From: Roseburia sp.
Lineage (GTDB): Bacteria > Bacillota_A > Clostridia > Lachnospirales > Lachnospiraceae
Direction of reading: 5' to 3'
Assembly: GCA_017547315.1 (NCBI GenBank)
Contig: JAFYQA010000077.1
Location: 1-5,564 of the forward strand
Length of the DNA: 5,564 bases
The position numbers were made by a program, and so were the translations under genes. Below are positions 1 to 5,564 of this stretch, piece by piece. Every line of letters begins with the position of its first letter. Positions within the stretch are counted from its first letter, which is position 1. The notes under the pieces were generated by a model. It was not told the DNA's origin and did no database searches. It saw only the letters and a list, made by a program, of their open reading frames with translations.

Positions 1-165
1 GAGGCGAAGACGATTCCGATTTATGCTATGACAGCGAATACATTTACAGAGGATGTCAGTGAGGCATTTCATGCAGGAATGAATGGACATTTAGAAAAAC
101 CGATTGATACGGCATTAGTATATGAGATTTTACAGAAAATTGTGGATGAGAAGGACGCTAAGTAA
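1..165 (+). CDS. C-terminal end of a response-regulator receiver (REC) domain protein, 5' truncated
   Basis: Frame 1 is open from the window edge to a TAA at 163-165 and gives 54 residues. They match the second half of a CheY-like receiver domain: a beta-4 strand ending in the phospho-switch Thr (IYAMTAN, Thr at visible residue 11), the AGMNGHLEKPID stretch with the conserved Lys-Pro pair (residues 33-34), then the last helix. The phospho-acceptor Asp lies upstream of the window. In the family, phosphorylation of that Asp moves the Thr/Lys switch. The wording of this tail and the stop straight after helix 5, with no output domain following, are typical of the C-terminal receiver of hybrid sensor histidine kinases, but a single-domain regulator is possible. 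The identity of the full protein, its signal and its targets cannot be seen. No convincing terminator hairpin follows it. Confidence 0.85.
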   Translation, partial: EAKTIPIYAMTANTFTEDVSEAFHAGMNGHLEKPIDTALVYEILQKIVDEKDAK

Positions 166-170
166 AATAC

Positions 171-199
171 TTGCATTTTGTATATATTTCAGATATGAT
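171..199 (+). promoter_or_regulatory. Candidate sigma-A promoter for the ATPase gene
   Basis: A -35-like TTGCAT at 171-176 is followed, after exactly 17 bases, by TATGAT at 194-199, which matches the -10 consensus at five of six positions. The -35 box is poor (three of six). The spacer is AT-rich. Transcription would begin near 205-207, at the left edge of the repeat pair at 206-232. The box lies just after the receiver-domain gene ends and suggests the ATPase gene is transcribed on its own. This is a consensus match by eye only. Confidence 0.5.
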
Positions 200-203
200 A
201 ATA

Positions 204-234
204 TCAAATCGTGATTTACTAAATCGTGATTTGA
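204..234 (+). repeat. Two identical 12-bp near-palindromes forming a leader hairpin / possible operator
   Basis: AAATCGTGATTT occurs at 206-217 and again, unchanged, at 221-232, a 15-bp repeat period. Each copy is itself a near-palindrome (AAATC-GT-GATTT). For this reason the two copies can also pair with each other in RNA: 204-217 with 221-234, a 14-bp stem including two G-U wobbles at the centre, closed by the 3-base loop ACT. The stem ends five bases before the GGAGG ribosome binding site at 240-244. The element starts about where the predicted transcript starts. It could be a pair of operator sites for a dimeric protein, a 5'-terminal mRNA hairpin, or a repeat tied to this ATPase family. 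Which of these applies cannot be told from one copy. Confidence 0.7.
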
Positions 235-239
235 GAAAT

Positions 240-244
240 GGAGG
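240..244 (+). promoter_or_regulatory. Ribosome binding site GGAGG that sets the ATPase start at 250
   Basis: GGAGG lies five bases upstream of the ATG at 250, an ideal spacing. The other in-frame ATG at 238 overlaps the edge of this site and has only a weak GAG two bases upstream. The site therefore favours the start at 250. Confidence 0.8.
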
Positions 245-249
245 ATGCG

Positions 250-1710
250 ATGTTTATAGGTAGAGAAAAAGAACTCCAGTTTTTAAATGAAAAATACACA
301 GAAGAAAAAGGGCAGTTAATTGTTCTTTATGGTAGGCGTCGAGTTGGTAAGACGGAAACACTGAGAGAATTTTGTAAAGGGAAACCACATGTATTTTTTT
401 CTTGCACACAGACAACAGAACGGATGCAATTAGCGAAATTTTCAGCGCAGATGTTAAGAGAGGATATTCCGGCGAGACGATATATTACGGAATTTGCAGA
501 TTGGGAAAAGGCGTTTGCAGCTATTGCGGACTTACCTTACGGAGAGAAAAAGAAGCTTATTGTTATCGATGAATTTCCTTATATGTGCAAAGGAAATGGA
601 AGTATTCCATCTATTTTGCAAAATTTATGGGATGCAGAATTAAAGAATAAGAATGTGATGATGATTCTTTGCGGCAGTGCTATGAGTTTTATTGAGAAAG
701 AACTTCTGGCAGAAAAAAATCCGTTATATGGAAGAGCTACCGGTATATATAAAATGCGGGAAATGGGATTTTATGATGCAGTTAAGTTTTTTCCTGCATA
801 TTCACCGAAGGATAAGGTGCTGGTGTATGCAATTTTAGGAGGAATACCTCATTATTTGAATCAGTTTCAGCAGAACCGTTCTGTTGCAGAGAATATAAAA
901 AAGAATATTCTTACGAAAGGTTCGATTCTTTATAGCGAGGTAGAATTTTTGCTTCATCAGGAACTTAGGGAAACACCGATATATAATTCTATTATTGAAG
1001 CAGTGGCTTTGGGAAATACGAAGCTAAATGATATTAGTCAGAAATCTCTTGTGGAAGATACGTCAAAAACGAGTGTATATTTGAAAAATCTAATGGAATT
1101 AGGAATTGTGAATCGGGAGTTTTCTGTGGATGCAGCGGTGAAAGAAAAGGCTAATACAAGTAGAGGAACTTATCGTTTGACAGATAATTTTTTCCGTTTT
1201 TGGTATTCGTTCGGGTTTCCGAATTTTTCGCAGCTTGAGGATGGAGATGTGGATGGTGTGTATCAATATCTGGTAGAGCCAATGTTACATGAGTTTGCAG
1301 CATATTCATTTGAAGATATTTGTAGGGAATTTATTAGGGAACTTCAGAAGAAAAATGCTTTACCATTCCGATATTCTAAAATGGGAAGATGGATGGGAAA
1401 AACAACGATTCGTGATACTTCGGTAGAAAAAGGTGTGAGGATTGCAGATACAGAAATCGATTTGCTTGCAATTAATACAGACACTAAAGAATATTTGGTG
1501 GGCGAGTGTAAATTTAAAAATGTTCCATTCAGTTATTCGGAATATTTAAATACAATATCTAAGTTAAAAACGCAAAAGGAACAGAATAAATTTTACTACG
1601 CATTGTTTTCAGAATCAGGATTCGATGAAAAAATAGTAGAAGAAAGAAAAAAAACAGACAGTCTTTTCTTATATTCATTAGAGGAAATTGCACAAGAAGA
1701 AAAAATGTGA
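250..1710 (+). CDS. ATP-binding protein: PF01637-like ATPase with winged helix and DUF234 PD-(D/E)XK nuclease-like C-terminus
   Basis: The protein is 486 residues if started at the ATG with the good ribosome binding site; the family usually begins with MFIGRE-like text, as here. The P-loop NTPase domain spans about residues 1-225: Walker A GRRRVGKT (28-35), Walker B LIVIDEFP (103-110), a sensor-like ILCGS (139-143), LYGR (159-162) and GGIPHYL (197-203). A winged-helix region follows at about 245-290. The C-terminal part carries the PD-(D/E)XK signature of DUF234, with EID (402-404) on one strand and GECKF (418-422, Glu419/Lys421) on the next. All signature residues are present, so ATP binding and nuclease-type metal binding look possible. 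No signal peptide or membrane segment is evident; it should be cytoplasmic. Related genes occur in many copies in some anaerobe genomes and their function is not established. It sits between a signalling gene and the prmA cluster with its own likely promoter and looks like an accessory insertion. A DNA-related role, including defence, is conceivable but unproven. Confidence 0.9.
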   Translation: MFIGREKELQFLNEKYTEEKGQLIVLYGRRRVGKTETLREFCKGKPHVFFSCTQTTERMQLAKFSAQMLREDIPARRYITEFADWEKAFAAIADLPYGEKKKLIVIDEFPYMCKGNGSIPSILQNLWDAELKNKNVMMILCGSAMSFIEKELLAEKNPLYGRATGIYKMREMGFYDAVKFFPAYSPKDKVLVYAILGGIPHYLNQFQQNRSVAENIKKNILTKGSILYSEVEFLLHQELRETPIYNSIIEAVALGNTKLNDISQKSLVEDTSKTSVYLKNLMELGIVNREFSVDAAVKEKANTSRGTYRLTDNFFRFWYSFGFPNFSQLEDGDVDGVYQYLVEPMLHEFAAYSFEDICREFIRELQKKNALPFRYSKMGRWMGKTTIRDTSVEKGVRIADTEIDLLAINTDTKEYLVGECKFKNVPFSYSEYLNTISKLKTQKEQNKFYYALFSESGFDEKIVEERKKTDSLFLYSLEEIAQEEKM

Positions 1711-1716
1711 TAGTAT
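1688..1716 (+). promoter_or_regulatory. Weak candidate promoter for the prmA cluster, inside the ATPase 3' end
   Basis: TTGCAC (1688-1693) and TAGTAT (1711-1716) are separated by 17 bases. The boxes match consensus at three and four of six positions. An overlapping TATTAT at 1714-1719 is a better -10 but has a spacer of 20. A start near 1723 would leave a short leader carrying the GGAGG at 1736-1740. The position would let the housekeeping genes be transcribed independently of the ATPase gene. In AT-rich DNA such matches arise easily. Confidence 0.3.
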
Positions 1717-1735
1717 TATTGGGTTATAAGATTAC

Positions 1736-1740
1736 GGAGG
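1736..1740 (+). promoter_or_regulatory. Ribosome binding site GGAGG that sets the prmA start at 1749
   Basis: GGAGG followed by an 8-base spacer leads to the ATG at 1749. A GTG at 1707 in the same frame, overlapping the ATPase stop codon, has no such site and would add 14 residues not expected in PrmA. Confidence 0.8.
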
Positions 1741-1748
1741 GAAAACCT

Positions 1749-2717
1749 ATGAGATGGAATAAATATACAATCGAAACAACGACAGCAGCAGAGGATTATA
1801 TGAGCTCTATGTTGCTTGAATTGGGCATTGAAGGAATAGAAATCGAAGACAAGATACCATTGTCCGATGAAGATCAGGCGGACATGTTTATTGACTTTTT
1901 ACCGGAACTTCCACCAGATGATGGTGTAAGCTATGTGAGTTTTTATATCGAAGATGACGGTAGCGATGATACAGAATTGTTAAAACAGGTAAAAATTGCG
2001 TTAGAAGAATTAAGAGAACAGGTAGATGTCGGAACTGGAATCATTACATCTGACCAGACCGAAGATTTAGACTGGATTAACAACTGGAAAGAGTTTTTCA
2101 AATCTTTTACGATTGATAATATTTTAATCAAACCAACTTGGGAAGAATTAAAGGTAGAAGACGAGGATAAAATCTTAATCGAGATTGATCCGGGTGTATC
2201 GTTTGGTACCGGTAAGCATGAGACGACCCAGCTTTGTATTAAACAGTTGCAGAAATATATTGGCGGTGAGGTAAAGGCACCAAAAGTATTAGACGTAGGA
2301 TGTGGCAGCGGTATTTTATCGATTGTAGCATTGAAACTTGGTGCAAGGGAAGTTATTGGAACAGACCTTGATGCAGATTGCATTACTTCATCAGAAGAGA
2401 ATATGGCAGTGAATAACTTACCAAAAGAATTAAGTACTTTCTATAAAGGTAATTTGATTGATGATGTGCAGTTACAGGAGACAGTAGGTACAGAAGAATA
2501 TGAAATCGTAGTTGCGAATATTTTAGCAGACGTGATTATTCCTATGGCACCGGTGATTCCTGCGAGATTAAAAGAGGGTGGTTACTTCATTACTTCAGGT
2601 ATTATTGATTTCAGAGAGAATGACGTAAAAGAAGCAATTGAAAAAGCAGGGCTTAAAGTAATCGAAATTAATCATCAGGGTGAGTGGGTAAATATTACCG
2701 CTCAAAAAATTGTGTAA
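1749..2717 (+). CDS. prmA: Ribosomal protein L11 methyltransferase
   Basis: PrmA uses S-adenosylmethionine to methylate ribosomal protein L11 in the cytoplasm. The product is 322 residues, the usual size. Residues 1 to about 130 form the substrate-recognition part, starting RWNKYTIET and including an acidic, proline-containing segment at about 35-60. The family-specific signature DPGVSFGTGKHETT (147-160) leads into the Rossmann-type methyltransferase domain, with motif I LDVGCGSG (181-188), an acidic motif II GTDLD (204-208) and the motif IV region VANILAD (255-261, Asn257 in place of the Asn/Asp-Pro-Pro-Tyr of other methyltransferases). These together make the assignment firm. It starts 38 bases after the ATPase stop and is followed after 36 bases by rsmE, so the two modification genes are probably cotranscribed. 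The start was chosen from the ribosome binding site and the N-terminal match. Confidence 0.96.
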   Translation: MRWNKYTIETTTAAEDYMSSMLLELGIEGIEIEDKIPLSDEDQADMFIDFLPELPPDDGVSYVSFYIEDDGSDDTELLKQVKIALEELREQVDVGTGIITSDQTEDLDWINNWKEFFKSFTIDNILIKPTWEELKVEDEDKILIEIDPGVSFGTGKHETTQLCIKQLQKYIGGEVKAPKVLDVGCGSGILSIVALKLGAREVIGTDLDADCITSSEENMAVNNLPKELSTFYKGNLIDDVQLQETVGTEEYEIVVANILADVIIPMAPVIPARLKEGGYFITSGIIDFRENDVKEAIEKAGLKVIEINHQGEWVNITAQKIV

Positions 2718-2731
2718 CAAACACAATTTTT
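2705..2731 (+). terminator. Perfect 11-bp hairpin spanning the prmA stop codon; weak terminator or attenuator
   Basis: AAAAATTGTGT (2705-2715) and ACACAATTTTT (2721-2731) are exact reverse complements around a 5-base loop, AACAA. The prmA TAA (2715-2717) lies at the tip of the left arm and in the loop. The right arm ends in five T residues and the left begins with As, which resembles an A-tract/U-tract intrinsic terminator, and it is near-symmetric for both strands. Only three G-C pairs are present, so it would be weak, and ribosomes finishing prmA would cover it. Since rsmE begins 22 bases later, partial readthrough control or mRNA processing is more likely than full termination. Confidence 0.5.
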
Positions 2732-2753
2732 CTAATTAAGGAGATGCAGAGAA

Positions 2754-3488
2754 ATGTATCAGTTTTTTGTTGAAGATGCTCAGATTTCTGCTACGGATGT
2801 GGTGATTGAAGGCAGTGATGTGAATCATATTAAAAACGTGCTTCGCATGAAGTGCGGTGAGAAAATTCGTATCAGTAGTGCGACAGGAAGGAATTTTTAT
2901 TGTACTGTGGCAGAGATTGCAGGTGATTTAGTCCGGGCAGAGATTATAGAAGAGTTAGAAGATAATACAGAGCTTCCGAATCGAATTTATCTGTTCCAAG
3001 GCTTGCCAAAGAGTGATAAAATGGAGCTTATTATTCAAAAGGCAGTAGAACTTGGCGTACATGAGATTATTCCGGTAGCTATGAAAAATTGTGTAGCAAA
3101 ACTGGAAGATAAGAAAGCTGCGACGAAGATTGCACGCTGGCAGGAGATTGCCAAAAGTGCAGCAAAGCAGTCTAAGCGAAGTCTGATTCCTACTGTACAG
3201 ATGCCGTTGTCCTATAAACTGGCAGTGCAGCAGGCGAAGGAATTAGATGTGGTTTTGGTGCCGTACGAAAATGAGCGCGGTATGCAGGCGACCAGAGAGG
3301 TAATTGCGTCGATACAGCCGGGACAGTCGATTGGTATTTTTATCGGACCGGAGGGCGGTTTTGATAGTACAGAGATTGAACTAGTGAGAGAGGATGCACA
3401 TTTGATTTCACTGGGGAATCGTATCTTAAGAACGGAGACTGCAGGATTAGCGACATTAGCGATGCTGATCTATCAATTGGAGCAATAA
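2754..3488 (+). CDS. rsmE: 16S rRNA (uracil-1498-N3)-methyltransferase
   Basis: RsmE methylates N3 of U1498 in helix 44 of 16S rRNA, near the decoding site, using S-adenosylmethionine. The 244-residue product has the family's normal length. Residues 1 to about 70 are the PUA-like RNA-binding domain with the HIKNVLRMKCGEKI signature. The rest is a SPOUT trefoil-knot methyltransferase: YLFQGLPKSDKMELIIQKAVELGV near 80-105, AKQSKRSLIP near 140-150, IGPEGGF (197-203) and LGNRILRTETA (220-230), the last two forming the cofactor-binding knot. The ATG is preceded by AAGGAGA (2738-2744) at a 9-base spacing. It lies between prmA and the cysteine desulfurase; prmA-rsmE adjacency is common in Firmicutes and supports the call. 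Confidence 0.96.
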   Translation: MYQFFVEDAQISATDVVIEGSDVNHIKNVLRMKCGEKIRISSATGRNFYCTVAEIAGDLVRAEIIEELEDNTELPNRIYLFQGLPKSDKMELIIQKAVELGVHEIIPVAMKNCVAKLEDKKAATKIARWQEIAKSAAKQSKRSLIPTVQMPLSYKLAVQQAKELDVVLVPYENERGMQATREVIASIQPGQSIGIFIGPEGGFDSTEIELVREDAHLISLGNRILRTETAGLATLAMLIYQLEQ

Positions 3489-3503
3489 AGGCAGTATCAG
3501 CAT
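3462..3503 (+). repeat. 8-bp inverted repeat across the rsmE stop codon
   Basis: ATGCTGAT (3462-3469) is the exact reverse complement of ATCAGCAT (3496-3503). The 26 bases between them contain the rsmE stop. The left arm lies in coding sequence, the loop is large and no T-run follows, so this is not a good terminator and may be chance. Confidence 0.3.
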
Positions 3504-3522
3504 TTGAGTGAATTTAGAAATT

Positions 3523-3528
3523 GGAGAG
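3523..3528 (+). promoter_or_regulatory. Ribosome binding site GGAGAG that sets the desulfurase start at 3533
   Basis: GGAGAG lies four bases before the ATG at 3533 (six bases counting from GGAG). A TTG at 3521 in the same frame would put this site inside the gene and has nothing comparable upstream, so the ATG is preferred. Confidence 0.75.
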
Positions 3529-3532
3529 TAAA

Positions 3533-4687
3533 ATGCAGGCATATTTAGATAATTCAGCTACAACCAGATGTAGCAAACGTGCCACAGACTTGATGGTAAA
3601 GCTTTTGACAGAGGATTTTGGGAATCCATCTTCTATGCACATGAAGGGTGTAGAGGCTGAGAATTATATCAAAGAAGCAAAAGCAAAGATTGCAAAAACA
3701 TTAAAAATAGACGAGAAGGAAATCGTATTTACGTCCGGTGGAACGGAGTCGAATAATATGGCATTAATCGGTGCGGCATTAGCGAATAAGCGTGCCGGTA
3801 ATCATATCATTACGACAAGTATTGAACATGCATCTGTTTCTGCGACAATGGCGTATTTAGAGGAACTTGGTTTCCAAGTAACATATTTAAAGGTGGATTC
3901 GGATGGTTTGATTTCACTAGATGAGTTACAGGAAGCAGTTACAGATGAGACGATTTTAGTATCTCTTATGATGGTGAATAATGAAATCGGTGCAGTAGAG
4001 CCGATAGAAGAAGCCGCAAAGATAATCAAAGCGAAGAATCCAAAGACGCTTTTGCATGTGGATGCGATTCAGGCATATGGCAAATACCGCATCTATCCGA
4101 GGAAAATCGGAGTGGATTTACTGTCTGTCAGTGGTCATAAGATTCATGCACCAAAAGGCACCGGATTTTTATTTATCCGCGATAAAGTAAAGGTAAAACC
4201 ATTGATTTACGGCGGTGGCCAGCAAAAAGGAATGCGTTCTGGTACGGAAAATGTTCCAGGAGTAGCAGCGTTAGCGGAAGCCGCAGTAGAAGTATATGAA
4301 GATTTTGATGCTAAGATAGAATACTTATATGCTTTGAAGAATCGCTTTATCGAAGGCTTAAAAGGCATGGATGGAGTAACGGTAAATGGTAGGACAGACA
4401 GAGATTCGGCACCACATATCGTTAGTGTTAGCATTGAAGGCGTTAGAAGTGAGGTTATGCTTCATACGTTAGAAGACAGGGGCATTTATGTGTCCGCAGG
4501 AAGTGCCTGCGCGTCGAATAAACCGGCGGTAAGCAGTACACTCACCGCGATAGGACTTAAGAAAAATTTATTGGATTCAACGATTCGATTCAGTTTCTGC
4601 GGAGACACTACAGAAGAGGAAATCGATTATGCATTGTCAGTAATGCAGGAAGTGATTCCGATGTTACAGAAATATACACGTAAATAA
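3533..4687 (+). CDS. Cysteine desulfurase, NifS/IscS-type, probable sulfur donor to ThiI
   Basis: This PLP-dependent enzyme converts L-cysteine to L-alanine and keeps the sulfur as a persulfide on an active-site cysteine for transfer. The 384 residues are close to the family norm. Visible motifs in order are AYLDNSATT (3-11), the phosphate-binding SGGTESNN, SIEHAS with the PLP-stacking His99, VDAIQ (Asp177, Gln180), SGHKIH with the Schiff-base Lys203, RSGTEN (235-240) and SAGSACAS with the catalytic Cys326. The long C-terminal tail of E. coli IscS that docks the scaffold is not obvious; the protein ends soon after QEVIPMLQKYTRK. Its direct neighbour thiI suggests a dedicated partner for tRNA thiolation, like B. 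subtilis NifZ next to ThiI. No iscU- or iscR-like gene is seen in the window. A general NifS/IscS role in iron-sulfur assembly cannot be excluded, so no symbol is given. Confidence 0.95.
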   Translation: MQAYLDNSATTRCSKRATDLMVKLLTEDFGNPSSMHMKGVEAENYIKEAKAKIAKTLKIDEKEIVFTSGGTESNNMALIGAALANKRAGNHIITTSIEHASVSATMAYLEELGFQVTYLKVDSDGLISLDELQEAVTDETILVSLMMVNNEIGAVEPIEEAAKIIKAKNPKTLLHVDAIQAYGKYRIYPRKIGVDLLSVSGHKIHAPKGTGFLFIRDKVKVKPLIYGGGQQKGMRSGTENVPGVAALAEAAVEVYEDFDAKIEYLYALKNRFIEGLKGMDGVTVNGRTDRDSAPHIVSVSIEGVRSEVMLHTLEDRGIYVSAGSACASNKPAVSSTLTAIGLKKNLLDSTIRFSFCGDTTEEEIDYALSVMQEVIPMLQKYTRK

Positions 4688-4708
4688 GTAAGGAAGACGA
4701 TTCAGAAG

Positions 4709-4750
4709 TGTAAAATCCCATTGTGAAACAATTTGGAATGGATTTTTACA
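4709..4750 (+). promoter_or_regulatory. Imperfect stem-loop in the desulfurase-thiI gap
   Basis: The 91-base gap between the desulfurase and thiI holds AAAATCC (4712-4718) pairing with GGATTTT (4740-4746). The stem can be extended by TGT/ACA (4709-4711 with 4748-4750) if T4747 bulges out. Inside lies a small hairpin, ATTGT-GAA-ACAAT (4720-4732). A competing pairing, CCATT (4718-4722) with AATGG (4737-4741), would leave ATTTTT directly after the stem and look like a weak intrinsic terminator. The two arrangements use overlapping bases and cannot both form. It may be a weak terminator, an attenuator or a processing site. I do not recognise a known riboswitch. Confidence 0.4.
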
Positions 4751-4778
4751 AAACAAGCGTTAGAATGAGAGGAAGAAA

Positions 4779-5564
4779 ATGTACAAGTCATTTTTAATTA
4801 AGTATGCGGAAATCGCAATTAAGGGAAAAAACAGATATTTGTTTGAAGATGCATTGGTTAGCCAGATTAACACTGCACTCAAAAAAGTAGATGGAGAATT
4901 TCATGTTCGTAAAGAACAGGGAAGAATTTATGTAGATACATTAAGTGATTATGATTTTGATGAGACAGTAGATGCACTTACAAAAGTATTCGGTATCGTA
5001 GGTGTATGTCCGGTTGTGTTATTAGAGGACGAAGGATTCGATAAGCTTGCAGAAGATGTTATTGCGTATATCGATAAAGTATATCCAAATAAGAACTTTA
5101 CTTTCAAAGTAAATGCACGTCGTGCACGTAAGAATTATCCGATGGAATCTATGGTGATTAATTCTGAGATGGGTGGACGTATTTTAGAGGCATATCCAGA
5201 GACGAGCGTAGACGTACACAAGCCGGATGTTATGATTAATATCGAAATTCGTAATAAAATTAATGTTTATTCAACTGTTATTCCGGGACCAGGTGGTATG
5301 CCGGTTGGAACCAATGGCAAAGCGATGTTATTACTTTCTGGTGGTATCGATAGTCCGGTAGCAGGTTGGATGATTGCAAAACGTGGTGTAGCACTTGATG
5401 CGACATATTTCCATGCACCACCATATACATCAGAACGTGCAAAACAAAAAGTAGTTGATTTGGCAAAAATCGTGGCAAAATATTCTGGTCCAATCAACTT
5501 ACATGTAGTAAACTTTACAGACATTCAGTTATATATTTACGAGAAATGTCCACATGAAGAATTA
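4779..5564 (+). CDS. thiI: tRNA 4-thiouridine synthetase ThiI, 3' truncated by the window edge
   Basis: ThiI adenylates uridine 8 of tRNA with ATP and replaces its oxygen with sulfur from a cysteine desulfurase; in some bacteria it also feeds thiamine thiazole synthesis. The first 262 residues are present, about two thirds of a typical non-rhodanese ThiI. The N-terminal ferredoxin-like region starts YKSFLIKYAEIAIKGKNR (2-19). The THUMP RNA-binding domain covers about 60-165 and includes FKVNARRARKNYPM. The PP-loop ATPase domain begins with LLLSGGIDSP (184-193), followed by FHAPPYTSERAKQKV. All visible motifs are intact. Whether the C-terminus carries a rhodanese domain, and the catalytic cysteine, lie outside the window. 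The ATG follows GAGAGG (4767-4772) at six bases. Gene order with the upstream desulfurase supports a shared sulfur-transfer pathway. Confidence 0.96.
   Translation, partial: MYKSFLIKYAEIAIKGKNRYLFEDALVSQINTALKKVDGEFHVRKEQGRIYVDTLSDYDFDETVDALTKVFGIVGVCPVVLLEDEGFDKLAEDVIAYIDKVYPNKNFTFKVNARRARKNYPMESMVINSEMGGRILEAYPETSVDVHKPDVMINIEIRNKINVYSTVIPGPGGMPVGTNGKAMLLLSGGIDSPVAGWMIAKRGVALDATYFHAPPYTSERAKQKVVDLAKIVAKYSGPINLHVVNFTDIQLYIYEKCPHEEL

Noticed and set aside
238..249. Upstream ATG at 238 as the ATPase start (adds Met-Glu-Asp-Ala)
   Set aside because: It overlaps the left edge of the GGAGG at 240-244 and lacks its own binding site; family members usually start at the MFIGRE-like text encoded from 250.
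1400..1420. ATTCGTGAT inside the ATPase gene as a third copy of the leader repeat
   Set aside because: The match is short, lacks the palindromic flanks and is explained by coding sequence.
1707..1748. GTG at 1707, overlapping the ATPase stop, as a coupled start for prmA
   Set aside because: There is no ribosome binding site at the right distance, the extra 14 residues do not resemble PrmA, and a strong GGAGG serves the ATG at 1749.
1943..2383. 146-codon open frame on the minus strand within prmA
   Set aside because: It is Ser/Pro/Ile-rich text antisense to a clear PrmA, with no recognisable domain; it is a shadow of the coding bias.
3521..3532. TTG at 3521 as the cysteine desulfurase start
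   Set aside because: It would place the GGAGAG ribosome binding site inside the gene; the ATG at 3533 is correctly spaced from that site and matches the usual N-terminus.
3802..4434. Two 75-codon minus-strand open frames (3802-4029 and 4207-4434) within the desulfurase gene
   Set aside because: They lie antisense to conserved catalytic motifs of the desulfurase and have no domain signature.
5267..5524. Minus-strand open frames (5267-5524 and 5278-5493) within thiI
   Set aside because: They are antisense to the ThiI PP-loop region, overlap each other and resemble no known protein.

Overview
The window looks like chromosome from a low-GC Gram-positive anaerobe, most likely a Lachnospiraceae-type member of the Clostridia. 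This is inferred from AT-rich codon use, strong GGAGG-type ribosome binding sites, the style of the receiver-domain tail at the left edge, and the gene content; no database search was possible. All six supported genes are on the + strand.

Left part (1-1710). The window opens with the last 54 codons of a response-regulator receiver domain, probably the C-terminal end of a hybrid histidine kinase. A short intergenic stretch follows. It holds a plausible sigma-A promoter and, right where transcription should begin, two identical 12-bp near-palindromes that can also fold into one long RNA hairpin just ahead of the ribosome binding site. Next comes a 486-residue ATPase (PF01637-like P-loop domain, winged helix, and a C-terminal DUF234-type PD-(D/E)XK nuclease-like domain). 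All its signature residues look intact and its cellular role is not known. It is the accessory-looking gene of the window.

Right part (1711-5564). This is a compact housekeeping run for modification of the translation machinery: prmA (ribosomal protein L11 methyltransferase), rsmE (16S rRNA m3U1498 methyltransferase), a NifS/IscS-type cysteine desulfurase, and the first 262 codons of thiI (tRNA 4-thiouridine synthetase, cut by the window edge). The last two probably work together: the desulfurase draws sulfur from cysteine as a persulfide and ThiI uses it, with ATP, to thiolate tRNA uridine 8. Intergenic gaps here are 31 to 91 bases. Each junction carries an inverted repeat of varying quality, the clearest being an 11-bp perfect hairpin that spans the prmA stop codon.

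I see no tRNA or rRNA gene, CRISPR array, insertion sequence or phage gene. No stretch longer than 300 bases lacks a gene. The best candidate for something undescribed is the ATPase/nuclease gene together with its repeat/hairpin leader; everything else is ordinary core metabolism.
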